Part shown: one piece after another, positions 24,705-32,719 of the stretch
How positions within the stretch are numbered: the first letter of the stretch is position 1
Layout of the letters: each line of letters starts with the position of its first letter
Origin: Lentisalinibacter sp037382365
Lineage (GTDB): Bacteria > Pseudomonadota > Gammaproteobacteria > Steroidobacterales > Woeseiaceae
Reading direction: 5' to 3'
Assembly: GCA_037382365.1 (NCBI GenBank)
Contig: JARRPZ010000029.1
Location: 1 to 39,469 of the forward strand
Length of the DNA: 39,469 bases
Notes under the pieces: model-generated
Database searches by the model: none
Told to the model about the DNA's origin: nothing
What the model saw: the letters and a program-made list of their open reading frames with translations, nothing else
Translations under genes and position numbers: made by a program

Positions 24705-25721
24705 TCAAGATCGCGCGGGACGGTGCGCCAGCTGCGAGCGCCGCCGGTACTCCCCCGGTGCCATGCCGTACCAGCGCCGGAAGGCGCGACCGAAATTGGC
24801 CGCGTCCTGGTAGCCCAGCCGATAGCCGATTTCGGCGACGGCCCAGCGGGTGCTGACCAGGTATTCGTGGGCGAGACTGCGGTGTACTTCGTCCAGAATC
24901 CGGCGATAAGAGGTCCCCTCCCGCTTCAGTCGCCTGATCAGGGTGCGGCGCGAGATGTTCAGTCGGCCCGCGACCTCCTCGAGGCCCGGCGAGCGCCCGC
25001 CCGCGGTCACCACGCACTGGCGCACTTCCACTTCGAGGGCAGAGCGTTCCGCGACCTGCTGGAGCAGTTCTTCGCAGCGGGCGAGCGACACCTTGTGCAT
25101 GGCCTCGTCGTAGAGGAGACACGGCGCCTGCAGCCAGCCCCGGGGCAGTGTGGTCGTGTACCGGTTTCCCTCGAAGCGCAGCGTGCCGTCGAATTTTGCG
25201 GCGAAGCCGGCGCGCAGAGACGACCTCTCGGCAGGCAGGTGCCAGACGAGCTCCGGACCGCTGCGGCCGATGATGTGGCGAATTACCTGCAGTCCGGAGA
25301 GCTGCATGATCTCCATGAGGATGTGGTGCAGGCTGCCGAGCTGCTCGCGCAGGTGATAGCGGATCTGCACGGAGTCGCGGCGCTCGCGCATCTCGGCCCA
25401 CGCAAACGGCGCACGGATCTCCCCGAATTTGGTCATGATCGCCAGCGCATCGCCCAGCGTCGGCGAAGTGATCGCCGCGATGCCCAGCGGACCGTGGTGG
25501 GCAACGTCCATGCGGGAGGTCATCTCCAGATGCCAGCCCGGTTCGAGCCGTTCGTCGATCGCCTCCAGCAGGCGACGGACTGCGGCGAAGGGGACGTAGT
25601 GGTCGGTGCCTTCGATTTCCCGGGCGCGTATGCGTGCGGCACGGAGAATCTCCCGCCGGCTGGGCCCGTCCAGATCGAGGACACCGACGAAGGTCCTGAT
25701 ATAGGTGACGGGAAGATGCAT
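24705..25721 (-). CDS. AraC-family transcriptional regulator, probable alkB regulator
   Basis: The 338-residue protein has an N-terminal ligand-binding domain of the arabinose-binding-like type (about 18-210; SPTLGDALAIMTKFGEIRAPF is typical) and a C-terminal AraC helix-turn-helix pair (about 235-330; VAGRLNISRRTLIRRLKREG and IGYRLGYQDAANFGRAFRRWYG in pieces). Relatives include OruR-like regulators and those next to alkane hydroxylase genes. It is transcribed away from alkB across a 146-base gap with a direct repeat that overlaps its own leader, so it may control alkB and itself. The ligand is unknown; alkane or alkanol is a guess from context. Confidence 0.9.
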   Translation of the reverse strand: MHLPVTYIRTFVGVLDLDGPSRREILRAARIRAREIEGTDHYVPFAAVRRLLEAIDERLEPGWHLEMTSRMDVAHHGPLGIAAITSPTLGDALAIMTKFGEIRAPFAWAEMRERRDSVQIRYHLREQLGSLHHILMEIMQLSGLQVIRHIIGRSGPELVWHLPAERSSLRAGFAAKFDGTLRFEGNRYTTTLPRGWLQAPCLLYDEAMHKVSLARCEELLQQVAERSALEVEVRQCVVTAGGRSPGLEEVAGRLNISRRTLIRRLKREGTSYRRILDEVHRSLAHEYLVSTRWAVAEIGYRLGYQDAANFGRAFRRWYGMAPGEYRRRSQLAHRPARS

Positions 25722-25725
25722 CAGT

Positions 25726-25758
25726 TGGCACTTATTAACCAGATACTGGCATTTCTAG
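25726..25758 (+). promoter_or_regulatory. Direct repeat with 21-base period, candidate AraC-type operator
   Basis: TGGCACTTATTA (25726-25737) and TGGCATTTCTAG (25747-25758) share TGGCAYTT and start exactly 21 bases apart, two helical turns. This is the arrangement expected for an AraC-family dimer binding direct repeats. The site begins 4 bases before the regulator start codon and lies about 110 bases before alkB. Confidence 0.5.
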
Positions 25759-25867
25759 CACTGTTTTCGATGACGGGTCAAAGGACAATAGGGATCTTGG
25801 TGTCTGAAAGCTGCCACGGGAAGTTCGGTGCCGGATTCGCGCGTCCGATCCGCGGCAGGGGGAAACG

Positions 25868-27067
25868 ATGAAGAATTTCACTTACAGCTCGCCCGATGGC
25901 GTGGCGATGACTTACACGGACCGCAAGCGCACCTGGTGGTCGCTGTCGGTGCTCTGGGCCCTCTATCCGCTCATCGGGATCGCGCTACATGCCTGGACCG
26001 GGATCGAGGCGATGCTGCTGGTTCCGCTGGCGACGAGCTACGTGCTGGCGCCGTTCCTCGACTGGTTCATGGGCGAAGACGAGAGCAACCCGCCCGAGCG
26101 CATCGTCCGCGAACTGGAGGACGATCGTTATTATCGAATACTGACCTACATCACCGTACCGCTCCATTTCGTTTCCCTGATCGCGGCGGCCTGGTGGGCG
26201 GGTACCCAGGACCTGTCCTGGTGGGGCTACCTGGTTCTGGCGGTGACGGCCGGGATGGCCAGCGGTCTCGGCATCAATACCGGTCACGAACTGGGCCACA
26301 AGAAAACGAAATTCGAGCGATGGCTCGCCAAGATCGTGCTTGCCGTTCCCTTCTACGGTCACTTCTGGATCGAGCACAACAAGGGACATCATCGCGACGT
26401 GGCCACGCCGGAGGATCCGGCGAGTGCGCGCATGGGCGAGAGCATCTACAAGTTCGCACTGCGCGAGGTGCCCGGCGCCATGAAGCGCGGCTGGCACGAG
26501 GAGAAGGTCCGGCTCGAGCGTAAGGGCAGGTCGGTATGGAGTCTCGACAACGAGATCCTGCAGTCCTATCTGATCTCCATTGCACTGCAGGTCGGGCTCA
26601 TCATCGCATTCGGCTGGATCATGATCCCGTTCCTGGCGATCCACAACGTCCTGGCCTGGTGGCAACTCACCAGTGCCAATTACATCGAGCACTACGGACT
26701 GCTGCGGGAGAAGCAGGACAACGGCCGCTACGAACGCTGCCAGCCGCATCACTCCTGGAACTCGAACCACGTGTACTCGAACCTGCTGTTGTTCCACCTG
26801 GAGCGTCACTCCGATCACCATGCCCACCCGACACGCCGCTACCAGTCGCTGCGACACTTCGAGGATCTGCCACAGTTGCCGAACGGCTACTTCGGGATGT
26901 ACCTGCTCGCCTACGTCCCCTGGCTGTGGTACCGGGTGATGGACCGACGAGTACTCGCGCTGCCTCACATCAACGGCGACCTGAGCAAGGTGAACATCGA
27001 TCCGGACCGGCGGGAGGCGATCCTGGCCCGATACGGCCGGCGTCCCGCGGCCGCTGCGGCTGCCTGA
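25868..27067 (+). CDS. alkB: Alkane 1-monooxygenase
   Basis: The 399-residue integral membrane di-iron enzyme hydroxylates the terminal carbon of alkanes, using electrons from rubredoxin. All four AlkB signatures are visible: HELGH at 140-144, EHNKGHH at 169-175, NYIEHYGLLR at 271-280, and LERHSDHHAHP at 311-321, plus the following RRYQSLRHFEDLPQLPNGYFGMYLL. These distinguish AlkB from fatty acid desaturases and xylene monooxygenases. Six helices are expected. Only 13 bases separate the stop from the rubredoxin gene. The C-terminus ends in an Ala-rich run. The likely regulator is the divergent AraC-type protein. Confidence 0.96.
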   Translation: MKNFTYSSPDGVAMTYTDRKRTWWSLSVLWALYPLIGIALHAWTGIEAMLLVPLATSYVLAPFLDWFMGEDESNPPERIVRELEDDRYYRILTYITVPLHFVSLIAAAWWAGTQDLSWWGYLVLAVTAGMASGLGINTGHELGHKKTKFERWLAKIVLAVPFYGHFWIEHNKGHHRDVATPEDPASARMGESIYKFALREVPGAMKRGWHEEKVRLERKGRSVWSLDNEILQSYLISIALQVGLIIAFGWIMIPFLAIHNVLAWWQLTSANYIEHYGLLREKQDNGRYERCQPHHSWNSNHVYSNLLLFHLERHSDHHAHPTRRYQSLRHFEDLPQLPNGYFGMYLLAYVPWLWYRVMDRRVLALPHINGDLSKVNIDPDRREAILARYGRRPAAAAAA

Positions 27068-27080
27068 ACAGGAGGCGCCC

Positions 27081-27248
27081 GTGGCGCGTTACGAATGCCC
27101 GGATTGCGGTTACGTCTACGACGAGTCTACCGGCGACGAACACGAGGGTTATCCGCCCGGCATGAAATTCGACGCCCTGCCGGAAGAGTTCGTCTGTCCG
27201 GACTGCGCGGTGCGCTACAAGGAAGATTTCAGGCGCATCGAGGATTGA
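27081..27248 (+). CDS. Rubredoxin
   Basis: A GTG start at 27081, preceded by AGGAGG, gives 55 residues: an iron site of C-x2-C-G-Y-V-Y near the start and C-P-D-C near the end, with the usual EGYPPG-x-x-F-x-x-LP in between. It carries one iron and passes electrons, probably to AlkB. Three deviations: the second motif is CPDCA rather than CPxCG, the usual Trp before it is Phe (LPEEFVCPDC), and VRYKEDF after it is one residue longer than the common V-G-K-x-x-F with an Arg. From memory, the Arg insertion resembles the AlkG1-type rubredoxins that do not support AlkB well. Confidence 0.92.
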   Translation: MARYECPDCGYVYDESTGDEHEGYPPGMKFDALPEEFVCPDCAVRYKEDFRRIED

Positions 27249-27302
27249 GTACCTCGTGCTCCGGCCTCGCGGCGTCTATACTGAGCCGAGCGAGAGGGAG
27301 CA

Positions 27303-28202
27303 ATGCAAAGGGACGTTCAGAAACGCGAACAATCCTGGGGACTGGTGATCGCCGTCCTCGCGGCACTCGCACTGCTGGTATTCCTGGGCTGGCGACTGCT
27401 GAACCGCGAGGAGCCGACTGAGGCCACGCCGGAGCTGCCGCCTGCCGAGGAAGTGTTCGAGCCAGCGCCGCCGGAAGAGCCGCTGTATCCCATCGAAGAA
27501 CCGGAACCGGAACCCGAACCCGTCCGACCGGAACCCGAGCGCGAGAGTCCGCCGGAGCCGGTGCTTCCCACGCTCGACGACAGCGACGAGCCGTTCACCG
27601 GCGACCTGGACGCACTGACGCCCGAGCCCGGTATAACGGGCCCGGAACTGCGCGAGGGGTTGATCAGGAAGATCGTCGCGACGGTGGACGGCCTCGCGCG
27701 GGACGATCTCGCCGAGCGGGTCCGCCCGGTCGATGCCGTGCCCGATTCTTTCAAGGTGTCCGGTCAGGTCGATGGCGACCTGTACATCCTGAGCCCGGCC
27801 AACTACGAGCGTTACGACGCCATCGTGAGTGCCGCCGCCGACGTCGACCTGTCCCGGGCGGCGGCACTGTATCGCCGCTACTACCCGCTGTTCCAGCAGG
27901 CGTACGCGGAGCTGGGCTATCCGGACCGCTACTTCAATGACCGGCTGGTGGCGGTCATCGATCGCCTGTTGGCGACGCCCGACGTCGCCGATCCCATCCG
28001 CCTGGTCCGGCCTCATGTCCTGTATCGTTTCGAGAATCCGGTGCTCGAGAGCCTGTCCAGCGGACAGAAGCTCCTGATCCGGATGGGACCGGAGAATCGG
28101 ACGACCGTGAAGAAGCTGCTCCGTCAGTTCCGCGCCGAGATCACCGGTGAGGCGCCCGAGGAGGCAGGGGCGGAAGGTGGCACGGCCGGCGGGGATTCCT
28201 AG
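27303..28202 (+). CDS. DUF3014 domain-containing membrane-anchored protein
   Basis: The 299-residue protein has one membrane helix near the start (about 12-33), a Pro/Glu-rich linker (about 37-100) that would span part of the periplasm, and a folded domain (about 105-275) with LIRKIVATVDGLARDDLAERVRPV, YERYDAIVSAAADVD and LYRRYYPLFQQAYAELGYPD (in pieces), the DUF3014 pattern. The family's function is unknown. The tail is Gly/Ala/Glu-rich. It is separated by 33 bases from the next gene, with a hairpin in the gap. Confidence 0.88.
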   Translation: MQRDVQKREQSWGLVIAVLAALALLVFLGWRLLNREEPTEATPELPPAEEVFEPAPPEEPLYPIEEPEPEPEPVRPEPERESPPEPVLPTLDDSDEPFTGDLDALTPEPGITGPELREGLIRKIVATVDGLARDDLAERVRPVDAVPDSFKVSGQVDGDLYILSPANYERYDAIVSAAADVDLSRAAALYRRYYPLFQQAYAELGYPDRYFNDRLVAVIDRLLATPDVADPIRLVRPHVLYRFENPVLESLSSGQKLLIRMGPENRTTVKKLLRQFRAEITGEAPEEAGAEGGTAGGDS

Positions 28203-28210
28203 ACGGTCGC

Positions 28211-28231
28211 AGCCCGTCGCGCTCACGGGCT
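28211..28231 (+). repeat. Perfect 7-bp hairpin just before the next start codon
   Basis: AGCCCGT-CGCGCTC-ACGGGCT lies between the DUF3014 stop and the GTG at 28236, covering the place where a ribosome site is expected. It could limit translation of the downstream gene or mark the end of the upstream transcript. No T-run follows. Confidence 0.4.
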
Positions 28232-28235
28232 CGCG

Positions 28236-28703
28236 GTGAAGGCCCTGGAGCTGCGTATCCCGCCGGTGGCGATGACGGTATTGACGGGTGCTGCCATGTG
28301 GGTGACCGCAGAGTCGCTCCCGTCGCTCGTCATACCCCTGCCACCGATCTGGCGCGCCGGTATCGGCGTGGCGCTCGCAGCAGCGGGCATCTGGTTCGCG
28401 CTGGCGGGCGTCGGGGACTTCCGGCGCGCCTCCACCACGGTGAATCCGCTGGCGCCGGAGGCCACCGTGCAGCTGGTCACCGACGGCGTTTATCGCCGGA
28501 CCCGGAATCCGATGTACCTCGGGATGCTCCTGATGCTCGCCGGCTGGGCGGTCGCGCTGGCCCACCTGACCGGTCCGTTATTTCTCCTGCTGTTCGCGAT
28601 GTATATCACCCGCTTCCAGATCCTGCCGGAGGAGCGAGCGCTGCAGGCGCAGTTCGGCGACGAATTCAGCGCCTACCGGCGTCGGGTGAAACGCTGGTTC
28701 TGA
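28236..28703 (+). CDS. Isoprenylcysteine carboxyl methyltransferase-like membrane protein
   Basis: The 155-residue protein has four or five membrane helices and the family signature LVTDGVYRRTRNPMYLGMLLM near 80-100 plus the C-terminal EERALQAQFGDEF-x-x-YRRRVKRW. Bacterial members are S-adenosylmethionine-dependent membrane methyltransferase-like proteins of mostly unknown substrate. The start is uncertain: GTG 28236 is used, but a hairpin (28211-28231) occupies the ribosome-site position, so a later start such as MTVLTGAAM is possible. It converges on the DUF2905 gene. Confidence 0.85.
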   Translation: MKALELRIPPVAMTVLTGAAMWVTAESLPSLVIPLPPIWRAGIGVALAAAGIWFALAGVGDFRRASTTVNPLAPEATVQLVTDGVYRRTRNPMYLGMLLMLAGWAVALAHLTGPLFLLLFAMYITRFQILPEERALQAQFGDEFSAYRRRVKRWF

Positions 28704-28705
28704 AG

Positions 28706-28722
28706 GACCGTCGTGAACGGTC
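28706..28722. terminator. Possible bidirectional terminator hairpin between convergent genes
   Basis: GACCGT-CGTGA-ACGGTC is a perfect 6-pair stem in the 18-base gap between two converging genes, reaching into the last base of the DUF2905 stop codon. There is no strong T-run on either side, so it would be a weak terminator. Confidence 0.4.
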
Positions 28723-28922
28723 TAATTCCGCAGCAGCCACAGGATGAACGAGAGGACCGCGCTCACGAGCAGCATCGTGGTGATCGGCAGATAGAGCGTG
28801 AAGCCTTCGCGTCGGATCACGATGTCTCCCGGCAGCCGGCCGAGCGGGAGCGTGCTCAGCCACGGCCAGAGCAGGCCGACGACGACGATCAACAGTCCGA
28901 TCGCCAGCAGCGCTTTCTGCAT
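28722..28922 (-). CDS. DUF2905 domain-containing small membrane protein
   Basis: From the ATG at 28922, preceded by GGAGGAAC, the protein has 66 residues: two membrane helices (about 3-22 and 46-64) joined by LGRLPGDIVIRREGFTLYLP. The G-R-L-P-G-D-I motif between two helices is diagnostic of DUF2905. The function is unknown. The frame is open for 62 codons further upstream, but the ribosome site fixes the shorter start. A 128-base gap separates it from the PhzF-like gene; I see nothing definite in that gap. Confidence 0.9.
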   Translation of the reverse strand: MQKALLAIGLLIVVVGLLWPWLSTLPLGRLPGDIVIRREGFTLYLPITTMLLVSAVLSFILWLLRN

Positions 28923-29050
28923 GGTTCCTCCCCGGTGTGCGCCGGTAATGACAGGGTCGATGGCCGGGGTGATACCACCACGGCTCGGGGCTGGCCAGGC
29001 ATGAATGCACCACGCGGCATCGTCGATGCCAGGCAGGCCTTCCGCCGGGA

Positions 29051-29956
29051 CTAGTCGATCTCCAGCCAGCCGTCGGCGAACATCACGCTCTCGCCGCCGA
29101 TCCAGCAACCGGTGACTTCGCCGCCCCTCTTCTCGGCGCGTGCTTCCAGCACACTCGGACGTCCCATCTCGGCACCCTGCCGGATGCGCCAGCGGAATTC
29201 ACCTTCGGCCGCCGGCGCGTAATGGGTCAGCAGGGCGCACAGCGCGCAATTGGCACTGCCGGTCGCCGGGTCTTCCGGCACACCGTCGAGCGGGGCGAAC
29301 ATGCGGGCCCGGATGTCGTGCGGGCCATCGTCCCGCACGTACATGAGTATGTCGGGCGGCCACCCCCGTTCGGCCAGCTTCTCGAACGCGGCGAAATCGA
29401 TCTGCGCCTTGCCGAGTGTCGCGGTGTCCGGCAGTTCCGCCATGATGAAGGGCAGGCCGACGGACGCGGCCCGGGGCGGGTGAGTGTCCGTCACGATGTC
29501 CCCGGGTCGCAGCGACAGCGCCGCGGCGATCAGGTCGGCGGGTACCGGCTCCGAGATCGTGAGCGGCTCCGGGGCGCCGAGCTCGCACCGTATGCGATTG
29601 CCGTCGCCGATTCCGTCGCCAGGACGGTGGATGCTCACCGGCACGAGTCCGGCCGTCTCCTCGAACGTCACTGCCGCGCGGCCGTCCAGTTCGCCGCTCG
29701 CGGCCAGCACGAATGCCGTGCCGATATTCGGATGCCCGGCGAACGGGACTTCCACCTGTGGCGTGAATATCCGGACGCGACGGTCGCCGTCCCGTTCGGG
29801 GGGCAGCACGAAGGTGCTCTCGGAGAAATTGAATTCCCGCGCGATGCACTGCATGCGATCCGTGTCGAGCCCTCGCGCGTCCGGCAGCACGGCGAGGGGG
29901 TTACCGCCGAATGGCACGTCGGTGAACACGTCGCAGATGAAATAGCGGTAGCGCAA
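29051..29956 (-). CDS. PhzF-family isomerase/epimerase-like protein
   Basis: The 301-residue protein shows the two-fold PhzF layout: YFICDVFTDVPFGGNPLAV at the start, the catalytic Glu in EFNFSESTFVLPP (E46), TPQVEVPFAGHPNIGTAFVL near 65-84, and in the second half DPATGSANCALCALL. PhzF relatives catalyse proton shifts or epimerisation of small metabolites, and no phenazine genes are present here. It begins 4 bases after the stop of the GcvT-like gene, so it is likely the last gene of that operon and may act on the same small molecule (inference). Confidence 0.92.
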   Translation of the reverse strand: MRYRYFICDVFTDVPFGGNPLAVLPDARGLDTDRMQCIAREFNFSESTFVLPPERDGDRRVRIFTPQVEVPFAGHPNIGTAFVLAASGELDGRAAVTFEETAGLVPVSIHRPGDGIGDGNRIRCELGAPEPLTISEPVPADLIAAALSLRPGDIVTDTHPPRAASVGLPFIMAELPDTATLGKAQIDFAAFEKLAERGWPPDILMYVRDDGPHDIRARMFAPLDGVPEDPATGSANCALCALLTHYAPAAEGEFRWRIRQGAEMGRPSVLEARAEKRGGEVTGCWIGGESVMFADGWLEID

Positions 29957-29960
29957 CGGC

Positions 29961-31148
29961 TCAGTAGTTCGCGGGCGGGGTCGCTCGCCTGCGCGGCGGA
30001 TCCCAGAACGGCTTCTCCACGACCTGACACGCCGCCATCATTCGCGACCAGTGCATCTCGCGCTGGTAGTAGATTTCGGCGAACAGTCGGCTGTTCGGTT
30101 CGCCCGCGGGCCGCTGCACGGTCGCCAGCGCGACGTTGGCCTTCGCCACCGGAGACCAGGCCGCGGAAGTGACGAATCCCACCTGTTTCCTCCTGCCGGC
30201 ATAGACGTAGGAATGGTGCGCGGGCTTGTTGCCTTCGATATCGAGTTTCACGAGCCGCCAGGTCGAGCCGCGCCGCAACTCCGCGGCCAGGGCCCGCCGG
30301 CCGTTGAAATTCGGTTTGCGGAAATCCACCAGCCATTCAAGCCCGAGTTCGAACGGTGAACGGGCACGTCCGGGCCGGACGACCTCGTCTGCGGGCAGGA
30401 AGTCCACGCCAGCCTGAATGAATCCTGCCTCTATGCGACACAGATCGAGTGCATGGCTGCCGATGGGTTGGACACCGAGGTATTTGCCCGCCAGGAACAG
30501 CCGGTCCCACAGCAGTTCGGCATGCCCGGGATCGATCCACAGCTCGTAGCCCAGGTCGCCGGTGAATCCGGTGCGCGAGACCATCAGCTCGGCGCCTTCG
30601 AAGCGGAAATGATCGAGTCCGAACGGTTTCAGGTTCTCGATGCCCGTGAGGCCCATCTCTTTCAGCACGGCACAGGAAGTGGGGCCCTGCAGGGCGAGCG
30701 CTGCGACCTCGTCGGTTTCCTCCGTCACGGTCACGTCGAAACCGACGGCGGCGTCGAGGAACCAGGCGAGATGTCGTTCCTGAGAGCAGAGCCGGTATTC
30801 TCCTTCGCGCAGGTGGAAGATGGTCCCGTCATCGATGACCTTCCCCGCGTCGTTGCACCAGACTGCATAGGCGACCCGACCGGGCTTCACCTTCGTCATG
30901 TCCCGGGTGACCAGTCGATCCAGATAGGGCAATGCCTCCGCTCCGGTGATCCGGTACTTGGTCATGGGGCAGAGATCGAAAACGCCGGCTGCGTTGCGCA
31001 CCGCGAAGTATTCGAGGTCTGCCGCCGTGTACTCGCCGGCGGTCGTGTAACCCTTCCAGTCCTGCCACGAGTTCCTGTAGTTGGCTTCGGCGGTGCGGGA
31101 GTGGAAGTGAGTCTCGAGCACGCGCTCGCTGGTTGCGGTGTCGCTCAT
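29961..31148 (-). CDS. Aminomethyltransferase (GcvT)-family protein
   Basis: From the ATG at 31148 the protein has 395 residues. It has the GcvT folate-binding fold: GVFDLCPMTKYRITGAEALPYLDRL (in pieces, about 55-80), GRVAYAVWCNDAGKVIDDGTIF, SRTGFTGDLGYELWIDPGHAELLW with the conserved Glu, and a C-terminal barrel domain (KPNFNGRRAL onwards). Relatives in this family include the glycine-cleavage T protein, dimethylglycine and sarcosine dehydrogenase folate domains, and DMSP demethylase. All transfer a one-carbon unit to tetrahydrofolate. The stretch near 375-395 is a basic, Pro-rich tail. The start overlaps the upstream FAD oxidoreductase stop (ATGA). Substrate unknown. Confidence 0.88.
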   Translation of the reverse strand: MSDTATSERVLETHFHSRTAEANYRNSWQDWKGYTTAGEYTAADLEYFAVRNAAGVFDLCPMTKYRITGAEALPYLDRLVTRDMTKVKPGRVAYAVWCNDAGKVIDDGTIFHLREGEYRLCSQERHLAWFLDAAVGFDVTVTEETDEVAALALQGPTSCAVLKEMGLTGIENLKPFGLDHFRFEGAELMVSRTGFTGDLGYELWIDPGHAELLWDRLFLAGKYLGVQPIGSHALDLCRIEAGFIQAGVDFLPADEVVRPGRARSPFELGLEWLVDFRKPNFNGRRALAAELRRGSTWRLVKLDIEGNKPAHHSYVYAGRRKQVGFVTSAAWSPVAKANVALATVQRPAGEPNSRLFAEIYYQREMHWSRMMAACQVVEKPFWDPPRRRATPPANY

Positions 31149-32719
31149 GAGTTCCCCTCGCGCCTGAGTATCTCGGTGGCGGCGTTGCGGCCCGCCGCAC
31201 CCGTGATGCTGCCGCCGGGATGGGTACCGGCACCGCAGAGATACAGGCCCTCGACCGGCATCGCGTACTGGACCGCTCCCGGTGCGGGCCGGTTGAACAG
31301 GAACTGATCCAGCGCGAGTTCTCCGTGATGCCAGTGTCCGCCGCCCATGCGGTAGATACGCTCGATATCCGCGGGACTGAGCAGTTCGGATGCGATGATC
31401 TGCTTCCGGAGATCCGGCGCGTACGCCGCGATCGTATCGATCACGAGATCGCCGAACGCGGCGGCACGCTCCTCGCTCCAGCCGCCCTCCAGCCGACTGG
31501 GTGCGTACTGGACCACAGCGGAGAGCACGTGCCGTCCGGCGGGTGCGAGCGACGGGTCGCTGACGCTCGGGATCGTGATCTCGATCACCGGTGCTGCGGA
31601 CCATCGGCCGTACTTGGCCGGATTGAAGGCGCGTTCCACGTAATCCATGTCCGGCGCGATCGCGAGTCGTCCCCCGAGCGCGTTGCGATCGACGCCGCTG
31701 AAGTCGGGCAGACCGTCCAGGGCGAGATGCAGCTTCGCGGCATTGCCCCGCATGCGGAGGTTGCGGATACGCCGGGTGAAGCCCGTCTCCACATGGCGCG
31801 GCCCCAGCAGGTCCAGGACGGTCGTCTTCGGATCCGCATTGGATACCACGGTACGCGCAGCGATCGTATCGCCGCCCGCGAGTTCGACGCCGACCGCACG
31901 ACCGTTCTCCACGCGTATATGCTGTACGGCCCGCCCACAGCGGATGTCGACGCCGGCAGCCCGCGCCGCTCCGGCGAAGGCTTCGCCGACCCGGCCCATA
32001 CCGCCTTTCGGCAGCGCCATCGCCCCGGGTCGGCCGCCGGTCTCGCCGGTGAGCCGGTGGATATAGGTGAGCAGACTGTTCGGCGAGCGTGGTCCCAGAT
32101 GCGTGCCGAGGACGGCGTCCAGCGCCAGGGCACCCTTCACGAGTTCCGTGTCGAGATGTTCGTTCAGCACGTCGTAGATGTTGATGGCGATCAGTCGGAG
32201 GAACTCCTGCATTCCCGCGCGTCCGAGACGGCGGATGTCCAACCCGAGCCTGCCGATGGTCATCTTGTCCGTCGCATCGTTGTTCACCAGTAACGGTGGC
32301 CGGCGGTTCAGGTAGGGGCGCAGCAGCTTCGCGAAACGCATCATCCTGTCGTGGAAGTCCGAGAGACCCTCCCGGTCGCGCTCGGTCACGCGCCCCTCCA
32401 GCCGGGACCCGTGGATGACCACGTGTTCACCGTCCGGCGAGAGGGCGGTCGTCGCGATATCGGCCGCGGCAGTCTCCAGTCCGAATTTCGCGAGTTCGAG
32501 TTCACCGGCTACTTCCGGTTGCAGCTGATAGAGCAGATGGGCACAACCCGACACCCTGAAGCCCTCCGCGAAACTGCGTGTGGCGGCCCCGCCTCCCACC
32601 TCGTCGGCGGCTTCCAGCACGAGTACGTCCCGGCCGGCACGGGCGAGGTAGGCGGCGCAGGCCAGACCATTGTGGCCGGCGCCGATGACGATGACGTCCC
32701 GGGTCGTGCGTTCAGTCAT
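31145..32719 (-). CDS. NAD(P)/FAD-dependent oxidoreductase, phytoene-desaturase-like (copy 2)
   Basis: From the ATG at 32719 the protein has 524 residues. The N-terminal dinucleotide fold reads VIVIGAGHNGLACAAYLARA then VLVLEAADEVGGGAATRSF, and the C-terminal FAD segment reads GLYLCGAGTHPGGSITGAAG. This is the flavin amine oxidase / phytoene dehydrogenase-like superfamily. It is clearly a paralogue of the protein encoded just upstream, with the same GAGHNGL start, RVSGCAHL-like region and THPGG end. The start overlaps that gene's stop by 8 bases (ATGACTGA). The frame is open 21 codons further, but that part is unconserved in type. With a GcvT partner, oxidation of an amine C-N bond is plausible (inference). 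Confidence 0.9.
   Translation of the reverse strand: MTERTTRDVIVIGAGHNGLACAAYLARAGRDVLVLEAADEVGGGAATRSFAEGFRVSGCAHLLYQLQPEVAGELELAKFGLETAAADIATTALSPDGEHVVIHGSRLEGRVTERDREGLSDFHDRMMRFAKLLRPYLNRRPPLLVNNDATDKMTIGRLGLDIRRLGRAGMQEFLRLIAINIYDVLNEHLDTELVKGALALDAVLGTHLGPRSPNSLLTYIHRLTGETGGRPGAMALPKGGMGRVGEAFAGAARAAGVDIRCGRAVQHIRVENGRAVGVELAGGDTIAARTVVSNADPKTTVLDLLGPRHVETGFTRRIRNLRMRGNAAKLHLALDGLPDFSGVDRNALGGRLAIAPDMDYVERAFNPAKYGRWSAAPVIEITIPSVSDPSLAPAGRHVLSAVVQYAPSRLEGGWSEERAAAFGDLVIDTIAAYAPDLRKQIIASELLSPADIERIYRMGGGHWHHGELALDQFLFNRPAPGAVQYAMPVEGLYLCGAGTHPGGSITGAAGRNAATEILRREGNS

Noticed and set aside
25722..25867. Sigma-54 promoter for alkB (TGGCAC-N5-TTGC)
   Set aside because: TGGCAC is present at 25726 but no TTGC lies at the needed distance.
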